The position numbers and the translations under genes are program-made. A stretch of 39,944 bases of DNA from Acidobacteriota bacterium (GTDB lineage Bacteria; Acidobacteriota; Terriglobia; Terriglobales; Acidobacteriaceae). A model generated the notes under the pieces. The model had not been told where the DNA came from, made no database searches, and saw nothing but the letters and a program-made list of their open reading frames with translations. The stretch's first letter is position 1; the number at the start of each line of letters is the position of its first letter. Of the stretch, positions 27,636-36,084 are shown piece by piece. Where the stretch lies: NCBI GenBank assembly GCA_021819585.1, contig JAKAQS010000007.1, forward strand, positions 1 to 39,944, given 5' to 3'.

Positions 27636-28427
27636 ATGCCAGGCGCCATCGAAACCTACTTTGACAAACTCGAGCGCACGCGAGTGTGGCGATCGATCTT
27701 CCGCAGCGGGAAGGGCACGAGCACGCTTCACAATGCGTTGGCCATTCAGCAGAACGTATTTCTGCACCTGTTCCCCACCAAAGTTCGCAAACGAATGCTC
27801 GGGCTGGGTGCTACCTGGTACCTGGGAACACTCACGCTAGGTACATTTATCGTTCTAGTCGTCACCGGCATTCTCTTGATGCTCTACTACCATCCATCCG
27901 TACCGCGTGCTTATTCCGATGTGAAAGATCTCCAATTTGTCGTTTCTTCAGGTCTTTTCCTGCGCAATCTTCATCGCTGGTCGGCCCATGCAATGGTCTT
28001 TCTTGCCTTTGCACACATGTTCCGCGTCTTTTACCGTGGAGCATACCGCACTCCAAGAGAATTCAACTGGGTGATCGGGGTCGTTCTTCTCCTGGTAACT
28101 CTTTTGCTTAGCTACACCGGCTATTTGCTGCCTTGGGACCAACTCGCTTTTTGGGCAATCACTGTCGGAACGAATATCTCGTCCGCGGTGCCGCTCATCG
28201 GCGACAAAATCCGATTTATGCTCCTGGGCGGACATCTTGTAAACGCCAATGCCTTACTGCGGTTTTACGTGCTGCACTGCGTGATTCTACCTCTTACCGC
28301 GGTTTTGTTTTTGGCAGTTCACTTCTGGCGGATTCGCAAGGACGGAGGTCTATACGTGCGAGAGACCGAACCGGGTGTAACAAGCGCGGAAAAGCAACTT
28401 TCAAATCAGGAGCAGGGATCGCGATGA
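27636..28427 (+). CDS. Cytochrome b, N-terminal (b6-type) subunit
   Basis: Membrane cytochrome of 263 residues with four main helices and the two b-heme ligand pairs. Helix B has His113 and His127 ([17 protein letters not shown]). Helix D has His214 and His229 ([20 protein letters not shown]). The 15-residue step in helix D matches cytochrome b6 and not mitochondrial-type cytochrome b, which has 14. It forms the quinol oxidation core with the Rieske protein and the following subunit-IV-like protein. Its stop codon overlaps the next start in ATGA, so the two are translationally coupled. Confidence 0.94.
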   Translation: MPGAIETYFDKLERTRVWRSIFRSGKGTSTLHNALAIQQNVFLHLFPTKVRKRMLGLGATWYLGTLTLGTFIVLVVTGILLMLYYHPSVPRAYSDVKDLQFVVSSGLFLRNLHRWSAHAMVFLAFAHMFRVFYRGAYRTPREFNWVIGVVLLLVTLLLSYTGYLLPWDQLAFWAITVGTNISSAVPLIGDKIRFMLLGGHLVNANALLRFYVLHCVILPLTAVLFLAVHFWRIRKDGGLYVRETEPGVTSAEKQLSNQEQGSR

Positions 28428-29128
28428 CGCCTCCAAAAGATTACTCGGCTGAAGTCAACTCGAACATGCGAGTTTCCCAGCGGCGCGTCCTTTTCGTAAC
28501 GCGGCGCACCTCTCCCCAGGTTAAGGTGTACGACGAGGAGAGAGTGCAAAGCTCTCCAGAGGTGCTCATTCGAGCGCTGCTCGCAGTCGAGTGCCTGATT
28601 ATTGTTCTCGTGCTGATGTCACTGTTCTTCAACGCGCCGCTCGAAGGAGTCGCAAATCCGACGAACACTCCAAACCCGGCCAAAGCTCCGTGGTACTTTC
28701 TCGGGCTGCAGGAGATTTTGCACTACTTCCCACCTGTTGTAGCCGGGGTGCTCATTCCCGGCATGCTCGTTACCGCACTCATCATTATTCCCTATTTTGA
28801 CATCAATATCGAAGCGGATGGCCTCTTTCTGAAGAATCGCGAGCGGCGTCTGATGCTTTCCATGGCCGCCGCGGGCGCCCTGTCCATCTTCTTCCTGTTT
28901 TTCAAGGTGTATGTGGCGCTGGCCCCGACGCTGATCGTGACGGCATTCGTACTGGTTGCGGCTTTCAGTCCTCCAGAGTCGTCAGGACGCTTTCGACGGT
29001 ATCTCGCACTAAGACCAATCTTCTGGTGGATCATGACTTGGTTTCTTTTTGAACTCATCGTTCTCACGGCAGTGGGCACCTTCTTCCGCGGCCCTGGTTG
29101 GTCGTGGGTTTGGCCATGGAGGAGTTAG
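28424..29128 (+). CDS. Cytochrome b, C-terminal (subunit IV-like) subunit
   Basis: Membrane protein of 234 residues that completes the split cytochrome b. A long cytoplasmic N-terminus (1-46) is followed by helices at about 47-70, 103-124, 145-183 (two) and 198-220. The quinol-site motif that reads PEWY in b6f and many bc1 complexes is here APWY (88-91, in [10 protein letters not shown]), so the Glu is replaced by Ala, as in various menaquinol-type complexes. Start ATG 28424 overlaps the previous stop; an in-frame start 97 codons upstream lies inside cytochrome b and is not used. The next gene starts directly after the stop. Confidence 0.92.
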   Translation: MTPPKDYSAEVNSNMRVSQRRVLFVTRRTSPQVKVYDEERVQSSPEVLIRALLAVECLIIVLVLMSLFFNAPLEGVANPTNTPNPAKAPWYFLGLQEILHYFPPVVAGVLIPGMLVTALIIIPYFDINIEADGLFLKNRERRLMLSMAAAGALSIFFLFFKVYVALAPTLIVTAFVLVAAFSPPESSGRFRRYLALRPIFWWIMTWFLFELIVLTAVGTFFRGPGWSWVWPWRS

Positions 29129-31186
29129 ATGCAAACGAACAATAAGGGCTCATTCTCCTCGATCAGGGCATTCTTGTGCGACCCTTTCCGCATGTTCGGG
29201 GTCGTCAGCGTGATCTTGCTCTTGCTGTTGACGGTGGCGCCGGCAAAGGATTACTTCAGCCAGTGGCGCAGCTACCAGAGGCAGTACCTTAACCTCATCC
29301 GCAATCGGGGCGATGCGGTAACGTTGCTTCGGCACTTTCAAGGCGGCATCCAGCAGATTTGGATTCCTCAGTTGGGCGTGATCGATCGTTGCCAGACCTG
29401 TCACGTTGGCGTGGCTGAGGCAAGCCTTGCCGATGTTAAAGAGCAGCCGTTCCGGGCACATCCACCGATTCCGCACAAGCTTACCGAGTTCGGGTGTGTG
29501 ATATGCCATCGTGGCCAAGGTGCGGCGACGACCGTCTCGGAGGCGCACCACAGCAAAATGGCCGGCGAAGAGCCCATCCTTCCCATGCGCTACATTGAGG
29601 CTTCCTGCGGCCAATGTCACCACGAGCCCCTCGAAGGCACTCCCAAACTCAACCAAGGCCGTCTGATGCTCGCTCGCTATGGATGCGTCAACTGCCATGC
29701 CGTCACTCTTCCCGACGGCAGCACAATGCAAGGTACGGACAATCCTCCGCCATTGACTCACATCGCCGACAAAACCACCCGGGAGTGGATTTACGCCTGG
29801 CTCAAGGATCCCACAAGTTATTCCGCATCATCCACCATGCCGAACTTTCTGTTTAGCGACGCCGACGCGAGTGACATCTCAGCGTTTTTGATTGCAAACA
29901 GTACGCCGCAGCCGGGTGATTCGATGGCGTATTCGGCGACTTCGAGTGGATCCGCTTCCGATTCATCGGCAGGCGCCGTCCTCTATGGCGAGTCGTTCTG
30001 CGCATCCTGTCACGCGACCCAGAATGAGGCCGGCAATCTGGTTGGTGGAGATCTTGGACCTGAACTGACCAACGTTGGGACGAAAGTCAAGCCCGGCTGG
30101 CTCATGGCATGGCTGAAGGATCCACATACGTACGATCCCACGACAAAGATGCCGCAGTATCGGTGGACTGACCAGCAACTCCAAACCCTGACTGCCTACG
30201 TTGCCGGCAAGACAGATCCGGATTTTGTGGCCAATGTTCACCTGCAGCCTGCGACCCAGGCGCAGATAGCACACGGTAAAAAGCTGGTCATCGAGTATGG
30301 TTGCGCCTCATGCCATGAAATCACAGGGATACCGAAGCCAGACAACTTCGCGCCCGACCTCAGCAGAATCGGCAGTAAGCCCCTGGTTCAGCTCATCTTT
30401 CTACCCGGGATGGAGCAGAGCCTGCCTGCCTATCTCGCAGAGAAGATCCGACAGCCACGCGCCTTTGGGCCCTCGCTTCATATGCCCAAGTACAGCTTCA
30501 GCACAAGTCAGATCGAAGACCTGACCACCGCGCTGCTTTCCTTCACGAACCGTAGTTTCACCCTCCCTCCGAACCTGCAGATCCCGGCGGTCCAGGACAC
30601 AAACTACCGTCCGGCGGGTCAGGCGGGCCAGTTGATGGCAAACATCAACTGCCTGAGTTGCCATCGCATCAACGGCAACGGAGGCACGATGGCTCCCGAT
30701 CTTAGCTGGGAGGGGTCGTCGGTTCAACAACCGTGGCTTGATACCTTCCTCAAGAATCCCAACACTTTGCGCCCAACCCTGATTCGGCGTATGCCCAAAT
30801 TCAACCTTACGGATTCGGAACGCACTGTGTTGACCAACTACATGATGACCGTCTACCAGACGCCTGCATTCGAGCGTGACGAGATGCCCCTGAGCGGGTA
30901 CTCTCCGGATCTCGTCGAAAAGGGCCGCCAACTGTTTTATTCCAAGTACGCTTGCCAGTCCTGCCACATTGTCAATCCCAACCAGGACAAAGGTTACATC
31001 GGCCCCACCCTGACAACCGTTGGCGCTCGCCTCAATGCCGCGTGGATCTTCCACTACCTGAAAGATCCTCAGGCAATACGGCCCGAAACCATTGAACCCA
31101 ATCAACACATCAGCGACGACGACGCTCAGGCATTAACGGCATTCCTTATGACACAGAAAACTATCGCTGGGCAGGGGGCAAAATGA
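29129..31186 (+). CDS. Octaheme cytochrome c, membrane-anchored
   Basis: Protein of 685 residues with one N-terminal membrane helix (about 22-38) and the rest in the periplasm. Eight CxxCH sites are present: Cys88, 123, 160, 186, 291, 392, 508 and 609. The first three sit in a compact head (88-165). The last five belong to class-I-like cytochrome c domains. Four of these show a downstream Met-Pro ligand (Met237, Met341, Met452, Met555); the fifth has IEPNQH where the Met is expected. It takes the place of cytochrome c1 or f in this complex, accepting electrons from the Rieske protein. It starts at the base after the previous stop, with GGAGGAG upstream. Confidence 0.92.
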   Translation: MQTNNKGSFSSIRAFLCDPFRMFGVVSVILLLLLTVAPAKDYFSQWRSYQRQYLNLIRNRGDAVTLLRHFQGGIQQIWIPQLGVIDRCQTCHVGVAEASLADVKEQPFRAHPPIPHKLTEFGCVICHRGQGAATTVSEAHHSKMAGEEPILPMRYIEASCGQCHHEPLEGTPKLNQGRLMLARYGCVNCHAVTLPDGSTMQGTDNPPPLTHIADKTTREWIYAWLKDPTSYSASSTMPNFLFSDADASDISAFLIANSTPQPGDSMAYSATSSGSASDSSAGAVLYGESFCASCHATQNEAGNLVGGDLGPELTNVGTKVKPGWLMAWLKDPHTYDPTTKMPQYRWTDQQLQTLTAYVAGKTDPDFVANVHLQPATQAQIAHGKKLVIEYGCASCHEITGIPKPDNFAPDLSRIGSKPLVQLIFLPGMEQSLPAYLAEKIRQPRAFGPSLHMPKYSFSTSQIEDLTTALLSFTNRSFTLPPNLQIPAVQDTNYRPAGQAGQLMANINCLSCHRINGNGGTMAPDLSWEGSSVQQPWLDTFLKNPNTLRPTLIRRMPKFNLTDSERTVLTNYMMTVYQTPAFERDEMPLSGYSPDLVEKGRQLFYSKYACQSCHIVNPNQDKGYIGPTLTTVGARLNAAWIFHYLKDPQAIRPETIEPNQHISDDDAQALTAFLMTQKTIAGQGAK

Positions 31187-31917
31187 TGAAAAGGAGCCCA
31201 TTGATCTTTGCAATGCTTCTGTCCGCCGCGGTCTCAGGTTGTGATCACAAAAAGGCATTGCCACCCGCGCTAACGGCAAAAGCCACCGGCACAGCCATCG
31301 TCGTGGTTAGTGGAGATAAGCAATTGGGATCTCCCGGATCTCAACTTCCTCAACCTCTCATCTTGCAGATCAATGACGACCAAGGAAATTCCGTCACTGG
31401 AGCCATAGTGCAATTGGCCGGACCTCCTGGCGTCGCTTTTACCCCACAGCAGATTCTTACCGACGACAATGGGCAAGCAACGTTCAAGGTAATCATGGGT
31501 GGGATCAATGGGCGATACGAACTTACCGCGTCTTCTCAGGACGCTCATGGTAAGACATTCAGCCTCACGATTCCAGAGTTTGCCGCCGGTTACCAACAGG
31601 AGGTAGGGTACGAGGTCAATCAGAAATACTGCTCTCGGTGCCACAATCCCGACTCGACGTCTGAGCAGGTTTCCAACTACGACAATCTCGCCGTAAAGCC
31701 GCACCGCTTTTCCGACGGGGTAATCTACAACAACATTTCGGAGACTGATTTAACAACAATCATCACTCACGGAGGAGCTGCAATGAATCGTTCCGCCCTG
31801 ATGCCACCCTACGGGTGGACGCTGAACAAAGCGGAGATTCAGGGTGTGATTGCCTACATCCGGCTAATCTCCGATCCGCCCTATGTTGCTCCAGGAGTTG
31901 TATATCAGAAGCATTGA
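31183..31917 (+). CDS. Lipoprotein monoheme cytochrome c with Ig-like domain
   Basis: Protein of 244 residues. A lipoprotein signal ends in VSGC with Cys20 as lipidation site. Residues about 35-132 form a Big-1/Ig-like domain (LQINDDQGNSVTGAIVQLAG, TDDNGQATFKV). The C-terminal cytochrome has CSRCH (Cys150-His154) and probable axial Met207 (LMPPYGW). The start overlaps the octaheme stop by four bases (ATG 31183, with a second ATG at 31186). It is a likely periplasmic shuttle or docking protein tethered to a membrane, perhaps linking the octaheme protein to the outer-membrane barrel encoded next. Confidence 0.88.
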   Translation: MMKRSPLIFAMLLSAAVSGCDHKKALPPALTAKATGTAIVVVSGDKQLGSPGSQLPQPLILQINDDQGNSVTGAIVQLAGPPGVAFTPQQILTDDNGQATFKVIMGGINGRYELTASSQDAHGKTFSLTIPEFAAGYQQEVGYEVNQKYCSRCHNPDSTSEQVSNYDNLAVKPHRFSDGVIYNNISETDLTTIITHGGAAMNRSALMPPYGWTLNKAEIQGVIAYIRLISDPPYVAPGVVYQKH

Positions 31918-32098
31918 ACGAGCGGAGCTGGTGATTTTGTGAGTGAGGGTAGCGTACGAAGAGCTTCTCCTCCGGCTTCCGGGTTGGAGCGCTGTTCGCA
32001 ACTGCTGCGACCGAATATTTTTCATCTCGCCGAACGGTACAACCGGGCAAGTTGGCAAGGTTGTGCTCAATTGATTGATGCAAACAAGGAGGATATAT

Positions 32099-33457
32099 AT
32101 GAAGTTTTCACCTTTGGGGACCAATACCGTACTATCGGTGGCAGCACTTTCGTTCCTGATCTCCGCATTCCCCAAGGATGCAATGGCCGTGCCAAGCTAT
32201 GCCCGTCAAACAGGGCTGCCGTGCAGCGGCTGTCACTATGATCCGCCGGAGTTGAATCCCGCTGGACGGCTTTTCAAGCTACTGGCTTACGTACAGCGCT
32301 CGAGCCTTCTCGGCAGCATAACGGCAAACAGCGGCGGGAAAAGCGCTGGGCTGGATCTTCTTCAGGCACTGCCTCTTGCGGTCATGTTGGAGACCTCATA
32401 CACTTCGCTGAACAGTCCGGAGCCGAACAATCAAAATGGTAACTTTGAGTTTCCCCAGGATATCTCCCTGTTTCTCTCCGGAGCCTGGACGAGCAACATC
32501 GGAAGCTTTCTTCAGGTTACATACGACACCCAAGAGGATCACTTCGGTATAGACAATACCGACATTCGGTTCGCAAACCAGACGAAGCTGGATGGCAAGG
32601 ATCTGGTCTACGGCCTCGATTTCAATAACAATCCGACGGTAGAAGATCTTTGGAACGACACGCCGGCGTGGGGTTTCCCATGGATTCAAAGCGACTTCGC
32701 GCCGACGCCGGCCGCTGTCCCTATCATCGATGGCGCTCTGGCCCAGGATGTTGCCGGATTCGGCGGTTACACCATGTGGAATCGCCATGTGTATCTGGAT
32801 GTGGCGGCCTACACCTCAGAGCACGTTGGCGCTCCACAACCAAACTCAGGAAATGGCTTCTCGTACAATATCCGCAACGCTGCCCCCTACTGGCGCCTCG
32901 CCTATCAGGGGCATACAACCACGATGCAGTATGAAATTGGAACCTATGGGATGCATATGCATAGCAGCCCCAATGCAGTCGTTGGTCCTGAGGATGATTA
33001 CACCGATTACGCCTTTGATACGCAACTCGATCAATCGCTGTTCCGGACAGATGTACTTTCCTTCCGTGGCAATTTCATCCGCGAGAACTCTGACTTGCTG
33101 GCAAGCCTCAGCCAAGGATTGGCTTCTCAAGGAGGACACCATCTAGACACGGGAACAGTTAATGCCGAATACCACATCGGGAACAAATATACGGGTACAT
33201 TCCAGTGGTTTGAAACAAACGGCACAACAGATCCTCTGCGCTATTCTCCCGCTCCAGTCACCGGCAGCGCCAATGGGAACCCGAGGAGCGCCGGATACAT
33301 CCTCAACTTCTCATACTGGCCATGGCAAAACCTCCAAATTTCGCCGCAATACACCGCATATACACGTTTCAACGGTGGTTCGACGAACTACGATGGTTCG
33401 GGACGCAACGCCAGCGCCAATAACACGTTCTATCTGGATGTTAAGTTCCTCTTCTGA
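32099..33457 (+). CDS. Monoheme cytochrome fused to outer-membrane beta-barrel (Cyc2-like layout)
   Basis: Protein of 452 residues. The signal peptide (1-30) ends DAMA. Directly after it stands VPSYARQTGLPCSGCHYDPP with one heme site (Cys42-His46), followed by LNPAGRLFKL. The rest (about 80-452) has alternating amphipathic strands, many Tyr/Trp/Asn/Gly residues and a terminal Phe (VKFLF), as in outer-membrane barrels. The order heme, then PxLNxxGRxFK, then porin is that of fused cytochrome-porins such as Cyc2 of Fe(II) oxidisers. Similar proteins of unknown role are common, so the iron link is a hypothesis. ATG 32099 is fixed by AAGGAGG at 32086-32092. The 181-base gap upstream leaves room for its own promoter. 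Confidence 0.82.
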   Translation: MKFSPLGTNTVLSVAALSFLISAFPKDAMAVPSYARQTGLPCSGCHYDPPELNPAGRLFKLLAYVQRSSLLGSITANSGGKSAGLDLLQALPLAVMLETSYTSLNSPEPNNQNGNFEFPQDISLFLSGAWTSNIGSFLQVTYDTQEDHFGIDNTDIRFANQTKLDGKDLVYGLDFNNNPTVEDLWNDTPAWGFPWIQSDFAPTPAAVPIIDGALAQDVAGFGGYTMWNRHVYLDVAAYTSEHVGAPQPNSGNGFSYNIRNAAPYWRLAYQGHTTTMQYEIGTYGMHMHSSPNAVVGPEDDYTDYAFDTQLDQSLFRTDVLSFRGNFIRENSDLLASLSQGLASQGGHHLDTGTVNAEYHIGNKYTGTFQWFETNGTTDPLRYSPAPVTGSANGNPRSAGYILNFSYWPWQNLQISPQYTAYTRFNGGSTNYDGSGRNASANNTFYLDVKFLF

Positions 33458-33790
33458 GGCACTGCTTATCCAGCAAGCAAATGCTCTGTTAGCGCTTGAT
33501 GAACCAGCTTGGATGGAGGTCCATTGGACGTATTGATCCGGCAAGGAACGGTTGCGCTCTTGCCTCCCTTCCTTGCCCTGAATCGCGCGCACAAGATGGA
33601 GCGCGATGTGGCAATTGTTTCATGGCGAATCAATGGCTACGGCGGTCGAACTCATCCCTAACTAGCGTTTGGAAGAGGACACCTCTTGGTTTCAGCACAC
33701 ATCCTCATTCTCTCAACCTCAGATTGCGCCTCCGGAGAATATGCTTCTGGCAGGTGAAGGTGGCGCTCAGCGGTGAGCTTGAGGAGGGCG
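33458..33790 (+). other. Gap after the heme-porin gene
   Basis: About 330 bases with no supported gene, between the convergent heme-porin and kinase genes. I see no strong terminator close to the porin stop. Confidence 0.35.
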
Positions 33791-33833
33791 GGTGTGCTAG
33801 CCAGGGCCTCGGAGAGCCCCTGGCTAGCACACC
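33791..33833. repeat. Perfect 16-bp inverted repeat
   Basis: GGTGTGCTAGCCAGGG at 33791-33806 and its exact complement at 33818-33833 enclose an 11-nt loop (CCTCGGAGAGC). The right arm contains the TAG stop codon (33824-33826, minus strand) of the HipA-like gene. It could end transcription from either side, but neither side has a clear U-run. It could also be a small mobile palindrome. Confidence 0.7.
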
Positions 33834-34918
33834 TTTCCCATATCTTCCGCAAGGCATCCCGGCGCGGTGTCACGAACGGCGAGAGATGGTTCCGCCGCAT
33901 CCGAAATTTGCTCCTGGACGTTCAGCAGGCGGCCGCCCCTCCAGTTTGGAAAGGGCGATTGGCGGGATCGCCGCAGTTGCCATATCATCTCCCTCAGGCG
34001 ATGGCGCCTGGCAAGCAGTGTCTCTACCAGCAACTCGAGTCGATTCTGATCAGCCCCGTGCCATTCTGACGGCACAGCCTGGGCTAGACCCCACAGAAGT
34101 TCGGGATCAAACTCTTCCATCCGGGTGAGCCATGGCTCGAAGCTGTTCCAACCGGTTACGGCGGCATAGACTCTGGTGTCCATGCACCGTCCCAGAAGTG
34201 GAGCGTCCTGAAACTCCCACTGGCTTCCGCTGAAACAGGATCCCTGATCGATGAACAGAACACGATAGTCGGGTTCTGGCGCATTCCGTAGAAAGATGGC
34301 CTGACGACGGTCGGTGTTGCTTGTCCAGCGGTCGAAGGCGAGCATGGGAGCGAACTCACTTAGATTGCATACATTGCGGAGCCACTCGCCGGGCAGAAGA
34401 TCAAAGGCCTGCTGGTGCAGAACCCCAGCGCCGAACCGGCTTCCGAACTGCAAGCCGCTTGCGCATCTCTCCCAACGCCGGTATCCATATTGGATGACCA
34501 GTTGCGGGCTGCATTCAATCAACCATTCACTGACCTGGATCATTCCCGTCCTGGGCACCGACAATCCCACCAGTTCTGCCATCCGGCTAGCCAGAAACTC
34601 ATTGGCCAGCACCCTGGAATGCTGGGGGTTATTTTTAAACTTGACCACCCACAATGCCTGGTCTTCACCCAGAATCAACTTGCTCTGCGAACCGCCTCGC
34701 AGGGAGGAGATCGCCTGCACCGCCCTTATCGGCGTCTCCGGGAAACACCCCATCTGTCTGGCCGGCCGCTCGGTCAGCGGAGAACCGGCTTCTGGAGCCC
34801 CATGCGCTGCATCTGTCGAGGGGTTCAGCGATGCTCTGATGTCCATGCGCCCGGAGGCCCGCAAAGAGACTTCCGCAGGTGCGCCCACAGTTGCACCCTG
34901 CCACGCGCTTGCCCCCAT
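33824..34918 (-). CDS. HipA-like kinase family protein
   Basis: Protein of 364 residues from the start chosen here. The kinase domain has the glycine-rich start ISSLRGGSQSKL and the ATP-binding lysine in WVVKFKNNPQH (Lys93). The catalytic-loop-like segment is FDRWTSNTDRRQ (Asp203) and the metal-binding Asp lies in FIDQGSCF (Asp224). This matches the HipA_2 family and not the full two-domain HipA toxin; no HipB-like DNA-binding partner is encoded beside it. ATG 34918 is chosen because AGGAG lies about ten bases upstream; the conserved part begins near residue 60, so ATG 34753 is possible too. Its role is unknown. It is on the opposite strand inside the respiratory gene region. Confidence 0.75.
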   Translation of the reverse strand: MGASAWQGATVGAPAEVSLRASGRMDIRASLNPSTDAAHGAPEAGSPLTERPARQMGCFPETPIRAVQAISSLRGGSQSKLILGEDQALWVVKFKNNPQHSRVLANEFLASRMAELVGLSVPRTGMIQVSEWLIECSPQLVIQYGYRRWERCASGLQFGSRFGAGVLHQQAFDLLPGEWLRNVCNLSEFAPMLAFDRWTSNTDRRQAIFLRNAPEPDYRVLFIDQGSCFSGSQWEFQDAPLLGRCMDTRVYAAVTGWNSFEPWLTRMEEFDPELLWGLAQAVPSEWHGADQNRLELLVETLLARRHRLREMIWQLRRSRQSPFPNWRGGRLLNVQEQISDAAEPSLAVRDTAPGCLAEDMGKVC

Positions 34919-35610
34919 GACTACACACTCCTGTTCAGGGAATCGGAGAAACAGGAGGCATCTTGAGATCTGTCTCAATCTGGGGCAGCCTTCGCCCAGG
35001 TTCAATCGTAATCCCCCGCCACCGCCTCAGCGCTGCGATTCTGATCCCCCACCTGCGCATGATTCCCGTCCAGAGGGTCGTCCTTCTTCCGAACCAGGCT
35101 TTTCTTCCCTATACCAAGCTCGGGGCTCCACTCTACCGTCCACCGGTCTGTGGCGACTGCCGGTCGCATCCTACCGCACCGTTCCAATGCCGGCTTGCTT
35201 AGCGATACCAAATTCTTGACCGGCACCGCATCCTTGTCAGCACCGGTTCTTGCCTGCAAGCGCTCTCCAAGTCGGTGCCGGGATCGTCACTTCCCAGGGC
35301 CTCCCTGCCCGCTTCGGTATCGATCCTCGGCACCTATCCTCGGCAGCAATCCATCCTCGCCCTCAGGACCGGCAACGCTGAACCCGACTCTTCTGTGGAG
35401 ATGAGCCGTCTTCTGCCTCTATCCCGCCTCGGACCGGTCTCGACCACTACCCTGTCATCTGCACAGATCCAGAACCTTCGTCTTGTGATGAAGCTCACAT
35501 ACGTTAGTCGTTCTCTTGCCGCCCAATAAGGCAACATCGAATTGGCCTCCCGAGATTCACGCTTCAGAGGGTCGTTCGCTGCAATTGCCTCGCGAAAGCG
35601 ATATCGCTTG
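34919..35610. other. Gap between the kinase and tetraheme genes
   Basis: About 690 bases between divergent genes. It contains C-rich low-complexity DNA (for example TCCTCGG and TCCTCG repeats near 35320-35365). Short frames on both strands look like noise. It must contain the promoters of the kinase (left) and the tetraheme operon (right). Confidence 0.4.
35596..35609. promoter_or_regulatory. 14-bp perfect palindrome before the tetraheme start
   Basis: AAGCGATATCGCTT reads the same on both strands and ends one base before the ATG at 35611. No normal ribosome site is visible there, so it covers the place where one would be. It may be a repressor site or an RNA hairpin limiting translation. 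This is a visible pattern with an inferred role. Confidence 0.4.
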
Positions 35611-36084
35611 ATGAAGAACTTCAGGGATTCGGAACATCTACTCAGATTCGCCTTTCTCTTTGCGATGTTGTTCGTCCTGTTTCTGGTCGCTCGCCACTTC
35701 GTTGTACCGAAGAGCTTCGGAGAATACGGGCACTATCGCGGGGCAGCCATCGCGGAGATGGCTGCCCCGCAACCCCACTTCGCCGGGCAATCGGCATGCG
35801 AAGCCTGTCACACGGACATCGCCGCCAAGAAAAAGACCGGAATGCACTCCGGCGTTCATTGCGAAGCTTGCCACGGTCCTCTGGCCCGGCACGCTGCCGA
35901 TCCTGCATCCGTTCAGCCGCTCAAACTTGACACGGCCGTTCTGTGCGTGCGCTGCCATGCAGCCAGCGCCGCCAAGCCAAAGAACTTCCCGCAGGTAGCC
36001 GCGGCAGACCACTCCGGTGGCCTCGCCTGTGAGACCTGCCACCATCCTCACAGCCCAGCCATTCAAGGCGGAGGCGCCAAATGA
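35611..36084 (+). CDS. Membrane-anchored tetraheme cytochrome c
   Basis: Protein of 157 residues with one N-terminal helix (about 11-31) and a periplasmic part with four CxxCH sites at 63-67, 84-88, 112-116 and 140-144. Extra histidines nearby (His80, His83, His94, His134) could serve as distal ligands. It resembles the small multiheme partner in NrfD-type modules, such as triheme DsrJ or the tetraheme member of Geobacter Cbc-type complexes, but identity with either is not claimed. ATG 35611 is preferred to an upstream TTG at 35542 because the membrane helix follows at normal distance. The stop overlaps the next start in ATGA. Confidence 0.87.
   Translation: MKNFRDSEHLLRFAFLFAMLFVLFLVARHFVVPKSFGEYGHYRGAAIAEMAAPQPHFAGQSACEACHTDIAAKKKTGMHSGVHCEACHGPLARHAADPASVQPLKLDTAVLCVRCHAASAAKPKNFPQVAAADHSGGLACETCHHPHSPAIQGGGAK

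Noticed and set aside
31918-32098. Possible sigma-54 promoter before the heme-porin gene (TTGGCAAGGTTGTGC)
   Set aside because: The GG and GC are nine bases apart instead of ten, and TTGC is not matched.
34314-35219. 301-residue open frame on the plus strand
   Set aside because: Mostly antisense to the HipA-like kinase; no recognisable domain and Ser/Pro/Arg-rich noise.
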